Shown here: piece by piece, positions 53,094 to 63,946 of the stretch
Position numbering within the stretch: position 1 is the first letter of the stretch
Layout: the number at the start of each line of letters is the position of its first letter
Source of the DNA: Pluralibacter sp.
GTDB lineage: Bacteria > Pseudomonadota > Gammaproteobacteria > Enterobacterales > Enterobacteriaceae
Assembly (NCBI RefSeq): GCF_019237635.1
Contig: NZ_JAFAGS010000176.1
Span: 1-64,000, forward strand
Direction: 5' to 3'
Length of the DNA stretch: 64,000 bases
Made by a program: the position numbers and the translations under genes
Notes under the pieces: model-generated
Databases searched by the model: none
The model's input: only the letters and a program-made list of their open reading frames with translations
Told to the model about the DNA's origin: nothing

Positions 53094-53597
53094 GTGAGTG
53101 GAATACTGACGCGTTGGCGACAGTTTGGCAGACGGTACTTCTGGCCGCATCTCCTGTTGGGGATGGTCGCGGCGGGGTTCGGCTTGCCTGCGCTCGGCAG
53201 CAACCCCGAGCCGGTTCCGCCGACCAAAGCGGCCAGTAACCATACGACCCCGGCGAAGGTCAACTTCTCGCAGTTGGCGTTGCTGGAAGCCAACCGTCGA
53301 CCAACGTTTACCGTCGATTACTGGCATCAGCACGCCATCCGTACGGTCATTCGTCATCTCTCTTTCGCTATGGCGCCGCAGGCCTTGCCGGTGGCGGAAG
53401 CGACCGCACCGATGCAGGTGCACCATCTTGCTCTGCTCGACACGCTCAGCGCGCTGCTGATGCGGGAAAGCCCGCCACCGACCATTGTGCGCATGGTGGT
53501 CAGCCCCCCCGCGCCTGACGCCCGGGCGCCGTTCTGCGTTGGCTGCTGGGTTAGCCAGGTGCAGGGCATCCGCGCCGGACCTCAACGTCTCAGCTAA
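53094..53597 (+). CDS. secM: Secretion monitor SecM (arrest peptide)
   Basis: Exported leader whose translation stalls when secretion is slow, exposing the secA ribosome site. It has 167 aa (170 in E. coli). Start GTG at 53094, giving [11 protein letters not shown] as in E. coli; the in-frame extension upstream has no support. Signal peptide about 15-36. The arrest motif has the right spacing: F147-x4-W152-V153-x4-G158-IRAGP163, four residues from the end. The second hydrophobic position is Val where E. coli has Ile, and the region before it (131-151, PP-rich with two Cys) has diverged strongly. Confidence 0.95.
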   Translation: MSGILTRWRQFGRRYFWPHLLLGMVAAGFGLPALGSNPEPVPPTKAASNHTTPAKVNFSQLALLEANRRPTFTVDYWHQHAIRTVIRHLSFAMAPQALPVAEATAPMQVHHLALLDTLSALLMRESPPPTIVRMVVSPPAPDARAPFCVGCWVSQVQGIRAGPQRLS

Positions 53598-53658
53598 ACG
53601 ACACCTGAATTTAACGAATAACTAAGACTCCGCTGCGCGGGGCGTTTGAGATTTTATT

Positions 53659-56364
53659 ATGCTAATCAAATTATTAACTAAAGTTTTCGGCAGCCGTAAC
53701 GATCGTACGCTGCGTCGTATGCGTAAAGTTGTCGGCGTTATCAATGCCATGGAACCGGAGATGGAAAAACTCTCCGATGATGAACTGAAGGCCAAAACCG
53801 CAGAGTTTCGCGCGCGCATGGAGAAGGGCGAAACCGTTGAAAACCTGATTCCGGAAGCGTTCGCGGTGGTCCGTGAGGCCAGTAAACGCGTATTCGGTAT
53901 GCGTCACTTTGACGTGCAGCTGCTCGGGGGCATGGTGCTCAACGACCGCTGCATCGCGGAAATGCGCACCGGTGAAGGTAAAACCCTGACCGCAACGCTG
54001 CCAGCCTATGTTAACGCCCTGTCCGGTAAAGGCGTTCACGTGGTCACCGTCAACGACTACCTGGCCCAGCGTGACGCCGAAAACAACCGCCCACTGTTTG
54101 AGTTCCTCGGTATGTCCGTCGGGATTAACCTGCCGGGAATGCCCGCGCCAGCGAAGCGTGAAGCGTACGCCGCCGATATCACCTACGGCACTAACAACGA
54201 ATACGGCTTCGACTATCTGCGCGACAACATGGCGTTCAGCCCGGAAGAGCGCGTACAGCGTAAGCTGCACTATGCGCTGGTGGATGAGGTCGACTCCATT
54301 CTTATCGATGAAGCGCGTACGCCGCTTATCATCTCCGGCCCGGCGGAAGACAGCTCTGAGATGTACCGTCAGGTCAACAGAATTATTCCACATCTGATTC
54401 GTCAGGAGAAAGAAGACTCCGATACTTTCCAGGGCGAAGGTCACTTCTCCGTGGATGAAAAAGCGCGCCAGGTGAACCTCACTGAGCGTGGTCTGGTGCT
54501 GGTGGAAGAGCTGCTGGTGAATGAAGGCATTATGGACGAGGGCGAGTCTCTGTACTCTCCGGCGAACATTATGCTGATGCACCACGTGACCGCGGCGCTG
54601 CGCGCACACGCGCTGTTCACCCGCGACGTGGACTACATCGTTAAAGACGGCGAAGTGATTATCGTCGATGAGCACACTGGCCGTACCATGCAGGGTCGCC
54701 GCTGGTCTGATGGTCTGCATCAGGCGGTGGAAGCCAAAGAAGGCGTGGATATCCAAAATGAAAACCAGACGCTGGCGTCTATCACCTTCCAGAACTACTT
54801 CCGTCTGTACGAGAAGCTGGCAGGGATGACCGGTACTGCGGATACCGAAGCGTTTGAATTCAGCTCTATTTATAAGCTGGATACCGTTGTGGTACCGACC
54901 AACCGCCCGATGATCCGTAAAGATATGCCGGATCTGGTCTACATGACCGAAGCGGAAAAAATCCAGGCGATCATCGAAGACATCAAAGAGCGTACCGCCA
55001 ACGGTCAACCGGTGCTGGTGGGGACCATCTCTATCGAGAAATCTGAAGTGGTGTCCCGCGAGCTGACGAAAGCAGGCATCAAGCACAACGTCCTGAACGC
55101 CAAGTTCCACGCCAGTGAAGCAGATATCGTTGCGCAGGCAGGTTACCCGGCGACCGTGACCATCGCGACTAACATGGCGGGTCGTGGTACGGATATCGTG
55201 CTGGGGGGGAGCTGGCAGGCGGAAGTCGCTCAGCTCGAAAACCCGACCAGCGAGCAGATTGCGCAGATCAAAGCAGACTGGCAGGTACGTCACGAAGCCG
55301 TTCTGGCGGCGGGCGGTCTGCACATCGTCGGCACCGAGCGTCATGAATCCCGTCGTATCGACAACCAGCTGCGCGGCCGTTCCGGTCGTCAGGGTGATGC
55401 CGGTTCTTCCCGCTTCTACCTGTCGATGGAAGATGCCCTGATGCGTATTTTTGCCTCTGACCGCGTGTCGGGCATGATGCGTAAACTGGGTATGAAGCCG
55501 GGCGAAGCTATCGAGCACCCGTGGGTGACCAAAGCTATTGCCAACGCACAGCGTAAAGTGGAAAGCCGCAACTTCGATATTCGTAAGCAACTGCTGGAAT
55601 ATGATGATGTGGCGAACGACCAGCGTCGCGCTATCTACACCCAGCGTAACGAACTGCTGGACGTGTCGGACGTGAGCGAAACCATCGCCAGCATCCGCGA
55701 AGATGTCTTCAAAGCGACCATCGATGCGCATATTCCGCCGCAGTCGCTGGAGGAAATGTGGGATATCCCGGGTCTGCAGGAACGTCTGAAAAACGATTTC
55801 GACCTCGAGTTGCCGATTTCCGAATGGCTGGATAAAGAGCCAGAGCTGCACGAAGAGACCCTGCGCGAGCGTATTCTGCAGAGCGCCATCGAAGTGTATC
55901 AGCGTAAAGAAGAAGTGGTCGGCACCGAAATGATGCGCCACTTTGAAAAAGGCGTGATGCTGCAGACGCTGGATTCCTTGTGGAAAGAGCACCTCGCGGC
56001 GATGGACTACCTGCGTCAGGGCATCCATCTGCGCGGCTACGCGCAGAAAGATCCGAAGCAGGAGTACAAGCGTGAGTCCTTCTCCATGTTTGCGGCCATG
56101 CTGGAATCGCTGAAATACGAAGTGATCAGCACCCTGAGCAAGGTGCAGGTGCGCCTGCCGGAAGAGGTTGAAGCGATGGAGCAGCAGCGTCGTGAAGAAG
56201 CGGAGCGCCTGTCTCAGATGCAGCAGCTCAGCCATCAGGATGACGACACGGCTGCCGCTGAAATGCTGGCGGCGCAAACCGGCGATCGTAAAGTGGGACG
56301 TAACGATCCGTGCCCGTGCGGTTCAGGTAAAAAATACAAACAGTGCCATGGCCGTCTGAGCTAA
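53659..56364 (+). CDS. secA: Preprotein translocase ATPase SecA
   Basis: Motor that drives proteins through SecYEG. It has 901 aa as in E. coli. Walker [15 protein letters not shown] (about 102-115), Walker [17 protein letters not shown] (about 205-220), helicase motifs [10 protein letters not shown] and [15 protein letters not shown], and the C-terminal zinc-binding [14 protein letters not shown] (about 885-898) that contacts SecB and phospholipids. 61 bp after secM, within the arrest-controlled leader. Confidence 0.99.
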   Translation: MLIKLLTKVFGSRNDRTLRRMRKVVGVINAMEPEMEKLSDDELKAKTAEFRARMEKGETVENLIPEAFAVVREASKRVFGMRHFDVQLLGGMVLNDRCIAEMRTGEGKTLTATLPAYVNALSGKGVHVVTVNDYLAQRDAENNRPLFEFLGMSVGINLPGMPAPAKREAYAADITYGTNNEYGFDYLRDNMAFSPEERVQRKLHYALVDEVDSILIDEARTPLIISGPAEDSSEMYRQVNRIIPHLIRQEKEDSDTFQGEGHFSVDEKARQVNLTERGLVLVEELLVNEGIMDEGESLYSPANIMLMHHVTAALRAHALFTRDVDYIVKDGEVIIVDEHTGRTMQGRRWSDGLHQAVEAKEGVDIQNENQTLASITFQNYFRLYEKLAGMTGTADTEAFEFSSIYKLDTVVVPTNRPMIRKDMPDLVYMTEAEKIQAIIEDIKERTANGQPVLVGTISIEKSEVVSRELTKAGIKHNVLNAKFHASEADIVAQAGYPATVTIATNMAGRGTDIVLGGSWQAEVAQLENPTSEQIAQIKADWQVRHEAVLAAGGLHIVGTERHESRRIDNQLRGRSGRQGDAGSSRFYLSMEDALMRIFASDRVSGMMRKLGMKPGEAIEHPWVTKAIANAQRKVESRNFDIRKQLLEYDDVANDQRRAIYTQRNELLDVSDVSETIASIREDVFKATIDAHIPPQSLEEMWDIPGLQERLKNDFDLELPISEWLDKEPELHEETLRERILQSAIEVYQRKEEVVGTEMMRHFEKGVMLQTLDSLWKEHLAAMDYLRQGIHLRGYAQKDPKQEYKRESFSMFAAMLESLKYEVISTLSKVQVRLPEEVEAMEQQRREEAERLSQMQQLSHQDDDTAAAEMLAAQTGDRKVGRNDPCPCGSGKKYKQCHGRLS

Positions 56365-56380
56365 GGGACTGAATAAACAT

Positions 56381-56406
56381 AAGGCGCAGGTGACTGCGCC
56401 TTTTTT
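56381..56406 (+). terminator. secA terminator
   Basis: 9-bp stem AAGGCGCAG/CTGCGCCTT with GTGA loop and a T-run, 16 bp after secA. mutT starts 15 bp later, so mutT is probably served by read-through or its own promoter. Confidence 0.85.
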
Positions 56407-56420
56407 ATGGATGTAATACA

Positions 56421-56813
56421 ATGAAAATACTGAATATCTCAACAGGTATTATCCGTAATGCGCAGGGGGAAATCTTCATTACCCAGCGCGCCGCTGACGC
56501 CCATATGGCCAATAAGTGGGAGTTCCCGGGCGGGAAAATTGAAGAAGGCGAGTCGGCCGAGCAGGCGATGGTGCGCGAACTGCATGAAGAAGTGGGTATT
56601 GTGGCGCACAATGCGGTGCTGTTCGACAAGCTGGAATATCAGTTTCCGGACCGGCACATCACGCTGTGGTTCTGGCTGGTGGAAGAGTGGCAGGGAGAAC
56701 CCTGGGGCAAAGAAGGGCAGCCGGGGCGCTGGGTGGCGCAGGGCGAGCTGTTAGCGGCAGCGTTTCCTCCCGCTAACGAGCCGGTTATCGCGAAACTGAT
56801 CGCGCAAGCTTAA
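56421..56813 (+). CDS. mutT: 8-oxo-dGTP diphosphatase MutT
   Basis: Nudix hydrolase that cleans 8-oxo-dGTP from the nucleotide pool. It has 130 aa (129 in E. coli). The full Nudix box is present at about 37-59: GG-K-EEGES, then RELHEEVGI. The start at 56421 follows TGTAATACA without a strong ribosome site. Its stop overlaps the convergent yacG stop by 4 bp. Confidence 0.97.
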   Translation: MKILNISTGIIRNAQGEIFITQRAADAHMANKWEFPGGKIEEGESAEQAMVRELHEEVGIVAHNAVLFDKLEYQFPDRHITLWFWLVEEWQGEPWGKEGQPGRWVAQGELLAAAFPPANEPVIAKLIAQA

Positions 56814-57004
56814 CGCTCTTCTTCACTCCAGCCATCGCTATCTGAGAGATCCCCACTGCTGGGGATCCTTTTTTCTTCTGCCGCCCACTCGCCAAGATCG
56901 ATAAGCTGACAGCGTTTGGAGCAGAAGGGGCGAAAAGGACTCTGTTCTCCCCAAATCACGGTTTTGCCGCAGGTTGGGCAATTGACGGTCGTGTCGTTGT
57001 TCAT
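56810..57004 (-). CDS. yacG: DNA gyrase inhibitor YacG
   Basis: Small zinc protein that binds GyrB and inhibits gyrase in E. coli. It has 64 aa from the ATG at 57004. The zinc ribbon CPTC (near residue 9) and CSKRC (near residue 28) with the following [15 protein letters not shown] is the family hallmark; C-terminal acidic tail. Two further in-frame starts lie 3 and 6 bases upstream, but the AAGGAG site is best spaced for 57004. Confidence 0.93.
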   Translation of the reverse strand: MNNDTTVNCPTCGKTVIWGEQSPFRPFCSKRCQLIDLGEWAAEEKRIPSSGDLSDSDGWSEEER

Positions 57005-57013
57005 CATCACTCC

Positions 57014-57757
57014 TTAACAGCAGGCCAGCTCGAAATCCAGACGATCGGGCACAATGCCGTTTTCACTATCCAGCGGTAAAAAGCGGATGGCGAAGCGGCT
57101 TTTATGTCCGGAAATTTGCGGATACAACTGAGCGTCCAGCACCAGTTGCAAACGCAGCAGATCGGCATCTTCGCCATTATCCTGGAAAAAGCCGTTCAGG
57201 CTGGTTTGTTTGCGGAACGGGGCGGAGTTGCGCACTAAATCGAGGATCAGGCTCAGCGCCTGGTTCATCGGCTGCAGGCTTTCCAGCCAGCGGGCGACCT
57301 GCGCATCGCGGGTCGATTGTGAGGAGTGCAGCCAGATGTGCAGCGTCGGCAGGTCGAAGCTGCAGCAGCCGCCGGGAATACTCAGGCGCTGACGCACGAG
57401 GCCAATCAGCCGGTCTTCCCGCAGTACCTGACCGACGCGCGGCGCCGTCATCAGAATGCTGCCGCTGGCTTTTAACTGCTGGCGTAAGTCGTCGATGCGG
57501 CGTTGATCCACGCCCGGCACTTCGCTCCACTGCTGCAGTTTACGCTGCTGGCGCTCCAGCTCTTTCAGTAATTCGGTACGCACTTCCCCGCGTTCGAACA
57601 CATCCAGTAAGTCCCCGACGTTGCGGAAAAAATGCAGTGCGCTGGCATGATCAGCAATCGGCAAATTGTTGTTTAACTGCTGCACCAGAAATTCAATACG
57701 CAGCCAGGTACGCATCTTTTCATTAAGAGGATGTTCAAAGAGGATGTGGGTGTGCAT
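57014..57757 (-). CDS. zapD: Z-ring stabiliser ZapD
   Basis: FtsZ-binding protein that crosslinks Z-ring filaments. It has 247 aa, as in E. coli. Opening [20 protein letters not shown] and closing [10 protein letters not shown] are strongly conserved; the alpha-helical N-terminal (about 1-110) and beta-strand C-terminal parts match the family. Its start overlaps the coaE stop by one base; yacG follows after 9 bp. Operon coaE-zapD-yacG. Confidence 0.96.
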   Translation of the reverse strand: MHTHILFEHPLNEKMRTWLRIEFLVQQLNNNLPIADHASALHFFRNVGDLLDVFERGEVRTELLKELERQQRKLQQWSEVPGVDQRRIDDLRQQLKASGSILMTAPRVGQVLREDRLIGLVRQRLSIPGGCCSFDLPTLHIWLHSSQSTRDAQVARWLESLQPMNQALSLILDLVRNSAPFRKQTSLNGFFQDNGEDADLLRLQLVLDAQLYPQISGHKSRFAIRFLPLDSENGIVPDRLDFELACC

Positions 57758-58377
57758 TACGGTTTTTCCTGTGAATCGGCCTGCGCCGCCAGCTTCAGGT
57801 ATCTGGTGTGCAGGTGGGCAACATCCGATGCAATGGCATCTGGTGTACCGTTGTTATCAATAACATCGTCAGCCACAGCGAGTCGCGCATCGCGCGTTGC
57901 CTGGGCCGCAAGGATCTGTTCGGCGTGCTCTTTTGTCACATTATCGCGCTGCATGGTGCGCTGGAGTTGCGTTTCTCGGGAGACGTCAACCACCAGTACT
58001 CTGTCAGCTTTTTGCCAGAGGCGATTCTCCACCAACAAAGGCACAACCCACAGCACATAGGGTGAGGCGGCCTGCGTCATCTGCCGCTGCGTTTCCGCCT
58101 GGATAAGCGGGTGGAGAAGCGAGTTTAGCCAGGATTTTTCGGCGGCGTGCGTGAAAATTGTTTCCCGCAGCTGTCGGCGGTTGAGCGACCCGTCCGCCTG
58201 GCGCATCTGCGCGCCGTAGCGATTGACGATAGCTTCCAGTGCGGGCGTACCGGGTTCGACCACCTGACGGGCAATAATATCGGCATCGATAACGGTAATT
58301 CCCAGATGTGCAAACGCGCTGGCGACAGTACTTTTGCCGCTGCCGATGCCGCCCGTTAACGCTACCGTATAGCCCAT
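57757..58377 (-). CDS. coaE: Dephospho-CoA kinase CoaE
   Basis: Last enzyme of coenzyme A synthesis, phosphorylating the 3'-hydroxyl of dephospho-CoA. It has 206 aa from ATG 58377, matching the family ([18 protein letters not shown]). P-loop GGIGSGKST at about 9-17, [12 protein letters not shown] and LLVENRLW are typical. A longer reading to 58464 adds 29 unrelated residues and was rejected. guaC is divergent. Confidence 0.97.
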   Translation of the reverse strand: MGYTVALTGGIGSGKSTVASAFAHLGITVIDADIIARQVVEPGTPALEAIVNRYGAQMRQADGSLNRRQLRETIFTHAAEKSWLNSLLHPLIQAETQRQMTQAASPYVLWVVPLLVENRLWQKADRVLVVDVSRETQLQRTMQRDNVTKEHAEQILAAQATRDARLAVADDVIDNNGTPDAIASDVAHLHTRYLKLAAQADSQEKP

Positions 58378-58603
58378 ACAACCGATCCTGAAATTATTAG
58401 TATTAAAAATCAAATGGTTAAAAATTCGGCAAATAAGACCTGACGTGAAAAACGTGCAATTCACTATTCACCAGGTAAATTTGTACGATTGTAGCGTAAA
58501 AAAAGTGAAAATCGCAGTCTTGCGGCGGGATGATTAGTGCGTATGATAACGTCACTGGAGTTGTGCTTTTGACATTTTTGCCTATAACCCCAGGAATCCG
58601 CAC

Positions 58604-59647
58604 ATGCGTATTGAAGAAGATCTGAAATTAGGTTTTAAAGACGTTCTTATCCGCCCTAAGCGCTCTACCCTTAAAAGCCGTTCCGATGTTGAGCTGGAAC
58701 GCGAGTACACCTTTAAACATTCCGGTCAGACATGGTCTGGCGTGCCGATTATCGCCGCTAACATGGACACCGTCGGGACGTTTGCAATGGCGACCGCGCT
58801 GGCCTCTTTCGAGATCCTCACCGCCGTGCATAAACACTATACCGTTGATGAGTGGAGCGCATTTATTCAGCGCGAATCTGACGCGGTACTGAAATACGTG
58901 ATGGTGTCTACCGGCACGTCTGACGCGGATTTCGAAAAAACAAAACAGATCCTGGACCTGCATCCGGCGCTGAACTTTGTCTGCATTGATGTGGCAAATG
59001 GTTACTCCGAACACTTTGTGCAGTTTCTGTCAAAGGCGCGTGCGGCGTGGCCGAATAAAACCATCTGCGCGGGCAACGTTGTCACCGGCGAAATGTGCGA
59101 AGAGCTGATTCTGGCCGGCGCAGACATTGTTAAAGTCGGTATCGGCCCGGGCTCTGTCTGTACCACCCGCGTAAAAACCGGCGTTGGTTACCCGCAGCTG
59201 TCTGCCGTGATTGAATGCGCTGACGCGGCGCACGGCCTTGGCGGGCAGATCGTCAGCGACGGCGGTTGTACCATGCCGGGCGACGTGGCTAAAGCCTTCG
59301 GCGGCGGCGCGGATTTCGTGATGCTGGGCGGGATGCTGGCCGGTCATGAAGAGAGCGGCGGTAGCGTCGTTGAAGAGAACGGTGAAAAATTCATGCTGTT
59401 CTACGGCATGAGCTCCGAGTCGGCGATGAACCGTCACGTGGGCGGGGTGGCGCAGTACCGTGCGGCGGAAGGGAAAACCGTGAAGCTGCCGCTGCGTGGT
59501 CCGGTGGAGAATACCGCCCGTGATATTCTCGGTGGCCTGCGTTCAGCCTGTACCTACGTTGGGGCTTCCCGCCTTAAAGAGCTGACCAAGCGTACGACCT
59601 TTATTCGTGTACAGGAACAAGAGAACCGCGTGTTCAACAGCCTGTAA
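58604..59647 (+). CDS. guaC: GMP reductase GuaC
   Basis: NADPH-dependent conversion of GMP to IMP for purine salvage. It has 347 aa as in E. coli. Catalytic Cys in [13 protein letters not shown] (about 186), phosphate-binding [21 protein letters not shown] and the C-terminal [12 protein letters not shown] are family signatures. Standing alone, followed by a shortened ERIC remnant. Confidence 0.98.
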   Translation: MRIEEDLKLGFKDVLIRPKRSTLKSRSDVELEREYTFKHSGQTWSGVPIIAANMDTVGTFAMATALASFEILTAVHKHYTVDEWSAFIQRESDAVLKYVMVSTGTSDADFEKTKQILDLHPALNFVCIDVANGYSEHFVQFLSKARAAWPNKTICAGNVVTGEMCEELILAGADIVKVGIGPGSVCTTRVKTGVGYPQLSAVIECADAAHGLGGQIVSDGGCTMPGDVAKAFGGGADFVMLGGMLAGHEESGGSVVEENGEKFMLFYGMSSESAMNRHVGGVAQYRAAEGKTVKLPLRGPVENTARDILGGLRSACTYVGASRLKELTKRTTFIRVQEQENRVFNSL

Positions 59648-59648
59648 C

Positions 59649-59720
59649 ATACCCATCATACTTCAAGCTGCATGTGCGTTGGCTGTGAGCACTCCTGCAA
59701 CGCGAATTATTTAGGGTATA
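59649..59720. repeat. Internally deleted ERIC remnant downstream of guaC
   Basis: 72 bp with both ERIC ends (ATACCC...CATACTTCAAGCTGCATGTGCGTTGGCTG and GCAAC-CGAATTATTT-GGGTATA type) but without the central 55 bp of the 127-bp element. A known type of shorter ERIC. It starts 2 bp after the guaC stop and could form its transcript 3' end. Confidence 0.8.
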
Positions 59721-59762
59721 GACTTGCTGGCGTGCTCGTCACGCCAGCGTTTCCCTTTCGCC

Positions 59763-60971
59763 TCACCCCATTCCCGTGCCGCTGATGGCATCCCCCAGAT
59801 GAAAAACCGGCAGATACATCGCCACCACCAGGGTGCCGATAATACCCCCGGTGACGACCAACAGGACCGGTTCCAACAACGCCGCCAGATTATCCGCCAG
59901 GTGGTGGGTTTGCTCGTCGTAGTAGCGCGCCAGGTTTTCCAGCATCACATCCAGCGCGCCAGAGGTCTCCCCGGTGCGAATAAGCTGTCGGCAGAGCGGT
60001 GTAAACGCTCCGCTCTCCTCAAATGCCTGCCATATTGGCCGCCCCTGGGCGACGGCATCGTGAACCTGGCGGATAATGTGCCGCCACCATGGGCAAGTCA
60101 GCGTTGTTTCGACGCTTTCCAGCCCTTGCAAAAAAGGTACTCCGGCACGCTGGCTTAAGGCCAGCACCATAAAAATATGGCTCTGCATCTGCCCGCGGCG
60201 CAGCGTTGAAAGGACCGGTATTCTTCGCAGGATAGCCGCTTTCCACCATGGCCACTTCCCGGAACGTCGCATCAGCGGGCGTAGCGCAAAAGGGGAGAGG
60301 ATAAGGCCTGCCAGCAGAGGGAAGGCGCGCTCGACCCCTGCAGATAGCGCTATTACCATGCGGGTCAGCGCGGGTAGCGGCGTATTGAATGTGCGGTATA
60401 TCTGGGCAAATTCGGGAAGGACAAAACCGCACATACCGACGATAACCGCAATGGCGAGCAGAATTATCACCAGCGGGTAGCGCAGCGCCTTCGTCACTTT
60501 CTGCGCCAGGCGCTGTTGAGCCTGTTGCTGCCGGGCAAGGTGAAAACAGCAGTGTTCCAGCCTGCCGGTCATCTCTCCGGCGCGGATCGTTGCCGGGTAA
60601 AGCGCAGGGAAGACCTCTGGCCACTCGGCCATAACTTCGGATAAGGGGCTGCCCTGCGCCAGCCGTACCGCCATATCCTGCAGCAGAGCCTGCCATTGCG
60701 GGCTGGGGTGCTGCTCTGACAGCAGCGTTAGTCCCTCCGAAAGCGTCAACCCAGCCTGCAGCAGGGTCGCCAGTTGCTGCATAAGGTCGCTGCAGTGCGG
60801 CGAGCGCCACTGTGAGACCTTTACGGCACCGCGCTTCAGATTTAGCGGAATAATACCTTCGCGCTGAATGTCCTGTAGCGCAAGCGCTCTGTCCGTGCTC
60901 CAGAGGGCGCCATGCCGCGGCTCGCCTTGCGGAGAAACGCCTCGCCAGCACCACAGCTTTTTAGTCGCCAT
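59763..60971 (-). CDS. hofC: Type IV pilus/type II-like inner-membrane protein HofC
   Basis: PilC/GspF-family assembly-platform protein. It has 402 aa (400 in E. coli). Start at 60971 (MATKKLWCWRG) overlaps the hofB stop by 11 bp; an upstream in-frame ATG lies deep in hofB. Two GspF domains (about 60-180 and 265-385) with the motifs LLQAGLTLSEGL and RAGVPFLQGLESV, and a final helix pair LLVVTGGIIGTLVVAMYLPVF. Its partners are the PpdD pilin and HofB. Confidence 0.95.
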   Translation of the reverse strand: MATKKLWCWRGVSPQGEPRHGALWSTDRALALQDIQREGIIPLNLKRGAVKVSQWRSPHCSDLMQQLATLLQAGLTLSEGLTLLSEQHPSPQWQALLQDMAVRLAQGSPLSEVMAEWPEVFPALYPATIRAGEMTGRLEHCCFHLARQQQAQQRLAQKVTKALRYPLVIILLAIAVIVGMCGFVLPEFAQIYRTFNTPLPALTRMVIALSAGVERAFPLLAGLILSPFALRPLMRRSGKWPWWKAAILRRIPVLSTLRRGQMQSHIFMVLALSQRAGVPFLQGLESVETTLTCPWWRHIIRQVHDAVAQGRPIWQAFEESGAFTPLCRQLIRTGETSGALDVMLENLARYYDEQTHHLADNLAALLEPVLLVVTGGIIGTLVVAMYLPVFHLGDAISGTGMG

Positions 60972-62346
60972 GTGGAATGCCCAGCACCCGTAGCAGCTCT
61001 TCCTGGCTGGTTTCTCCGCGTTCCACCGCCAGACAACCATGTTCAAACAGGGTCATCATGTTGGCCTGTCTGGCCATGTGCGCGAGGGTGCCTGCATCGA
61101 CGCCGCTGGCGATAATCTGGCGGATATCGTCGGTGATAACGAGGATTTCAAAGAGCGCAATGCGGCCAAGATAGCCGCCATAGCAGCGCTGACAGCCGGG
61201 CGTTAGCCATCTGGGCAACGCCCGGGGCCAAAGCGCGCGCGGCAGTGCGGTATGGCTGCCGCTTTGCTGACGGCAGTGCGGGCAGAGACGTCGCACCAGC
61301 CGCTGGGCGACAACCAGCAACAGCGCTGAGGAGGTTATCCAGCGCGCCACGCCCATTTGTTGTAAACGCACCAGCGTTTCGCAGGTGGAATTGGTGTGCA
61401 GCGTGGACAGCACCAGATGCCCGGTTTGTGCGGCATTCAGGGCGATTTCCGCGGTTTCCGCATCGCGAATTTCGCCGACCATGACGATATCCGGGTCCTG
61501 GCGCAGCAGCGCGCGCAATACGCTCTGAAAGTTCAGGCCGCTGCGGGGGTTAATCTGCGTCTGATTAACCCCCGTCAGCGGGATTTCTACGGGATCCTCA
61601 ACGCTGCAGATATTGACCTCAGGCGTGTTGCGCGCCTGCAGCGCGCTGTAGAGGGTGACGGTTTTCCCGCTTCCGGTAGGCCCGGTGACCAGCATCAGTC
61701 CTTGCGGCTGGCGCAACGCATTGTTAAATACGCCCAGCTGTTCTGGCGTCATGCCGAGCGTGGAAAGGTTGAGGGTTTGCGCGGCCTGCTGGAGCAGACG
61801 CAGCACGACTTTTTCTCCATGGCGGCAGGGGAGCGTGGCAATGCGAAAAGAGGCGGTGCTATTGCTAAGGTCGACCGAAAACTGCCCGTCCTGCGGCAAC
61901 CGCCGTTCTGCGATATCCAGACTGCCGAGCACCTTCAGGCGTGCCACAAGCGCCGCGCTCATCGCGGCGGGCAGCTCGGTATAAGGATGCAGTACGCCGT
62001 CGATGCGCAGTCGGACCCGAAGGGTATCCTCTGTGGGTTCAAAATGGATATCCGACGCGCGCTGCTGCAGCGCTCGCAATAGGGTCTGGTTGAGCACGTC
62101 GACGACGTTATCGTTCTCCTCGCGCGCGGTGGGCAGGTGCGCTTGAGCCTCGCGCTCCCGGTGCTGCTCCATTCTTTGCCGATCCCAGCACTCGATATCG
62201 ATCCGTTTTTGCGTGGCAAAGCGCAGCGACTGCATCAGTTCCGGCGACGGGTTACCGACGACCGCGATACTGAGCATCTGCTCGTCGCTGGCGAGCAGTA
62301 CCGCGTGATGCCGCTGGCAGAGTGCCATGAGTGTATTCTGTTTCAT
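60961..62346 (-). CDS. hofB: Type IV pilus assembly ATPase HofB
   Basis: PilB/GspE-family secretion ATPase. It has 461 aa, the E. coli length, from ATG 62346; twelve codons of upstream reading were rejected because GAGAG sits before this ATG. Walker A GPTGSGKT (about 230), the Asp box around MVGEIRDAETAEI, the His box LSTLHTNSTCETL and a CxxC pair (LCPHC... GCQRC) are present. Middle gene of ppdD-hofB-hofC. Confidence 0.96.
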   Translation of the reverse strand: MKQNTLMALCQRHHAVLLASDEQMLSIAVVGNPSPELMQSLRFATQKRIDIECWDRQRMEQHREREAQAHLPTAREENDNVVDVLNQTLLRALQQRASDIHFEPTEDTLRVRLRIDGVLHPYTELPAAMSAALVARLKVLGSLDIAERRLPQDGQFSVDLSNSTASFRIATLPCRHGEKVVLRLLQQAAQTLNLSTLGMTPEQLGVFNNALRQPQGLMLVTGPTGSGKTVTLYSALQARNTPEVNICSVEDPVEIPLTGVNQTQINPRSGLNFQSVLRALLRQDPDIVMVGEIRDAETAEIALNAAQTGHLVLSTLHTNSTCETLVRLQQMGVARWITSSALLLVVAQRLVRRLCPHCRQQSGSHTALPRALWPRALPRWLTPGCQRCYGGYLGRIALFEILVITDDIRQIIASGVDAGTLAHMARQANMMTLFEHGCLAVERGETSQEELLRVLGIPHGD

Positions 62347-62356
62347 CGGCGCTCTC

Positions 62357-62794
62357 TCAGGGAGCCTCAAAGCGGAAAACATCTTCGCAGGCCTGCTTCA
62401 GGGCGCTGTCGTTGGCGATGTCGCAAACGCGACGCCAACCGGTGATGCCGTCGGCGTTGTCCCAGAGTGCCGTCAGGTTGACCGTCAACCCGTTGAGGCT
62501 TTCCTGGCCGCTTAAGCTGACGTTGCCCTGGGCGACCTGCATGGCCGAGACGTAGCGGCTGGTGGTGGGAGAGGGAATACCGTTGCTGCCGCCGTCGCAG
62601 GCGCTCAGGCCGCCGTGGTCGAGCGCGCACAACTCAATGGCCGTGCGGTAGGGCATAAAGGTTTGCAGCATGTCGGTCAGCGCGGCTTTACGCAGATAGT
62701 TCTGGTAGGCCGGAATGCCGATGGCGCTGAGGATGGCGATGATGCCGATAACCACCATCAGTTCAATCAGGGTAAATCCATGTTGTCTGTTCAT
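62357..62794 (-). CDS. ppdD: Prepilin PpdD (type IV pilin-like)
   Basis: Major pilin-like prepilin peptidase substrate. It has 145 aa (146 in E. coli). The short basic leader MNRQHG is cut before FTLIELMVVIGIIAIL, the canonical N-methyl-Phe helix with Glu at +5. A disulphide-forming C-terminal pair is visible. Start at 62794 gives the short leader; the longer reading is not supported. Confidence 0.97.
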   Translation of the reverse strand: MNRQHGFTLIELMVVIGIIAILSAIGIPAYQNYLRKAALTDMLQTFMPYRTAIELCALDHGGLSACDGGSNGIPSPTTSRYVSAMQVAQGNVSLSGQESLNGLTVNLTALWDNADGITGWRRVCDIANDSALKQACEDVFRFEAP

Positions 62795-62954
62795 CGTCTG
62801 GCTCCTGTTATGACGGGAGCACTGTGGCAGGCGCAGAAATGGCACGCGAGCGCTAAAACGTGGTTTGTCGAACAGGGTTCAGGGCTATTGGCGAGGTTGC
62901 AGAGGGATTGCGAAAAACAGGGAAGGGGATCGCAGATCCCCTTCCGGTATGGCG

Positions 62955-63872
<918 letters not shown>

Positions 63873-63946
63873 TCAGAAGATATAAACATGCTACTCTGAA
63901 CCAGGTATCAGCACCACATATAAGGCCATGCAGAAGGAGATCCCGC

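Noticed and set aside
53674-56277. Very long minus-strand reading frame (867 codons) opposite secA
   Set aside because: Exact shadow of secA; open only because of its codon pattern. No ribosome site, promoter or recognisable protein features.
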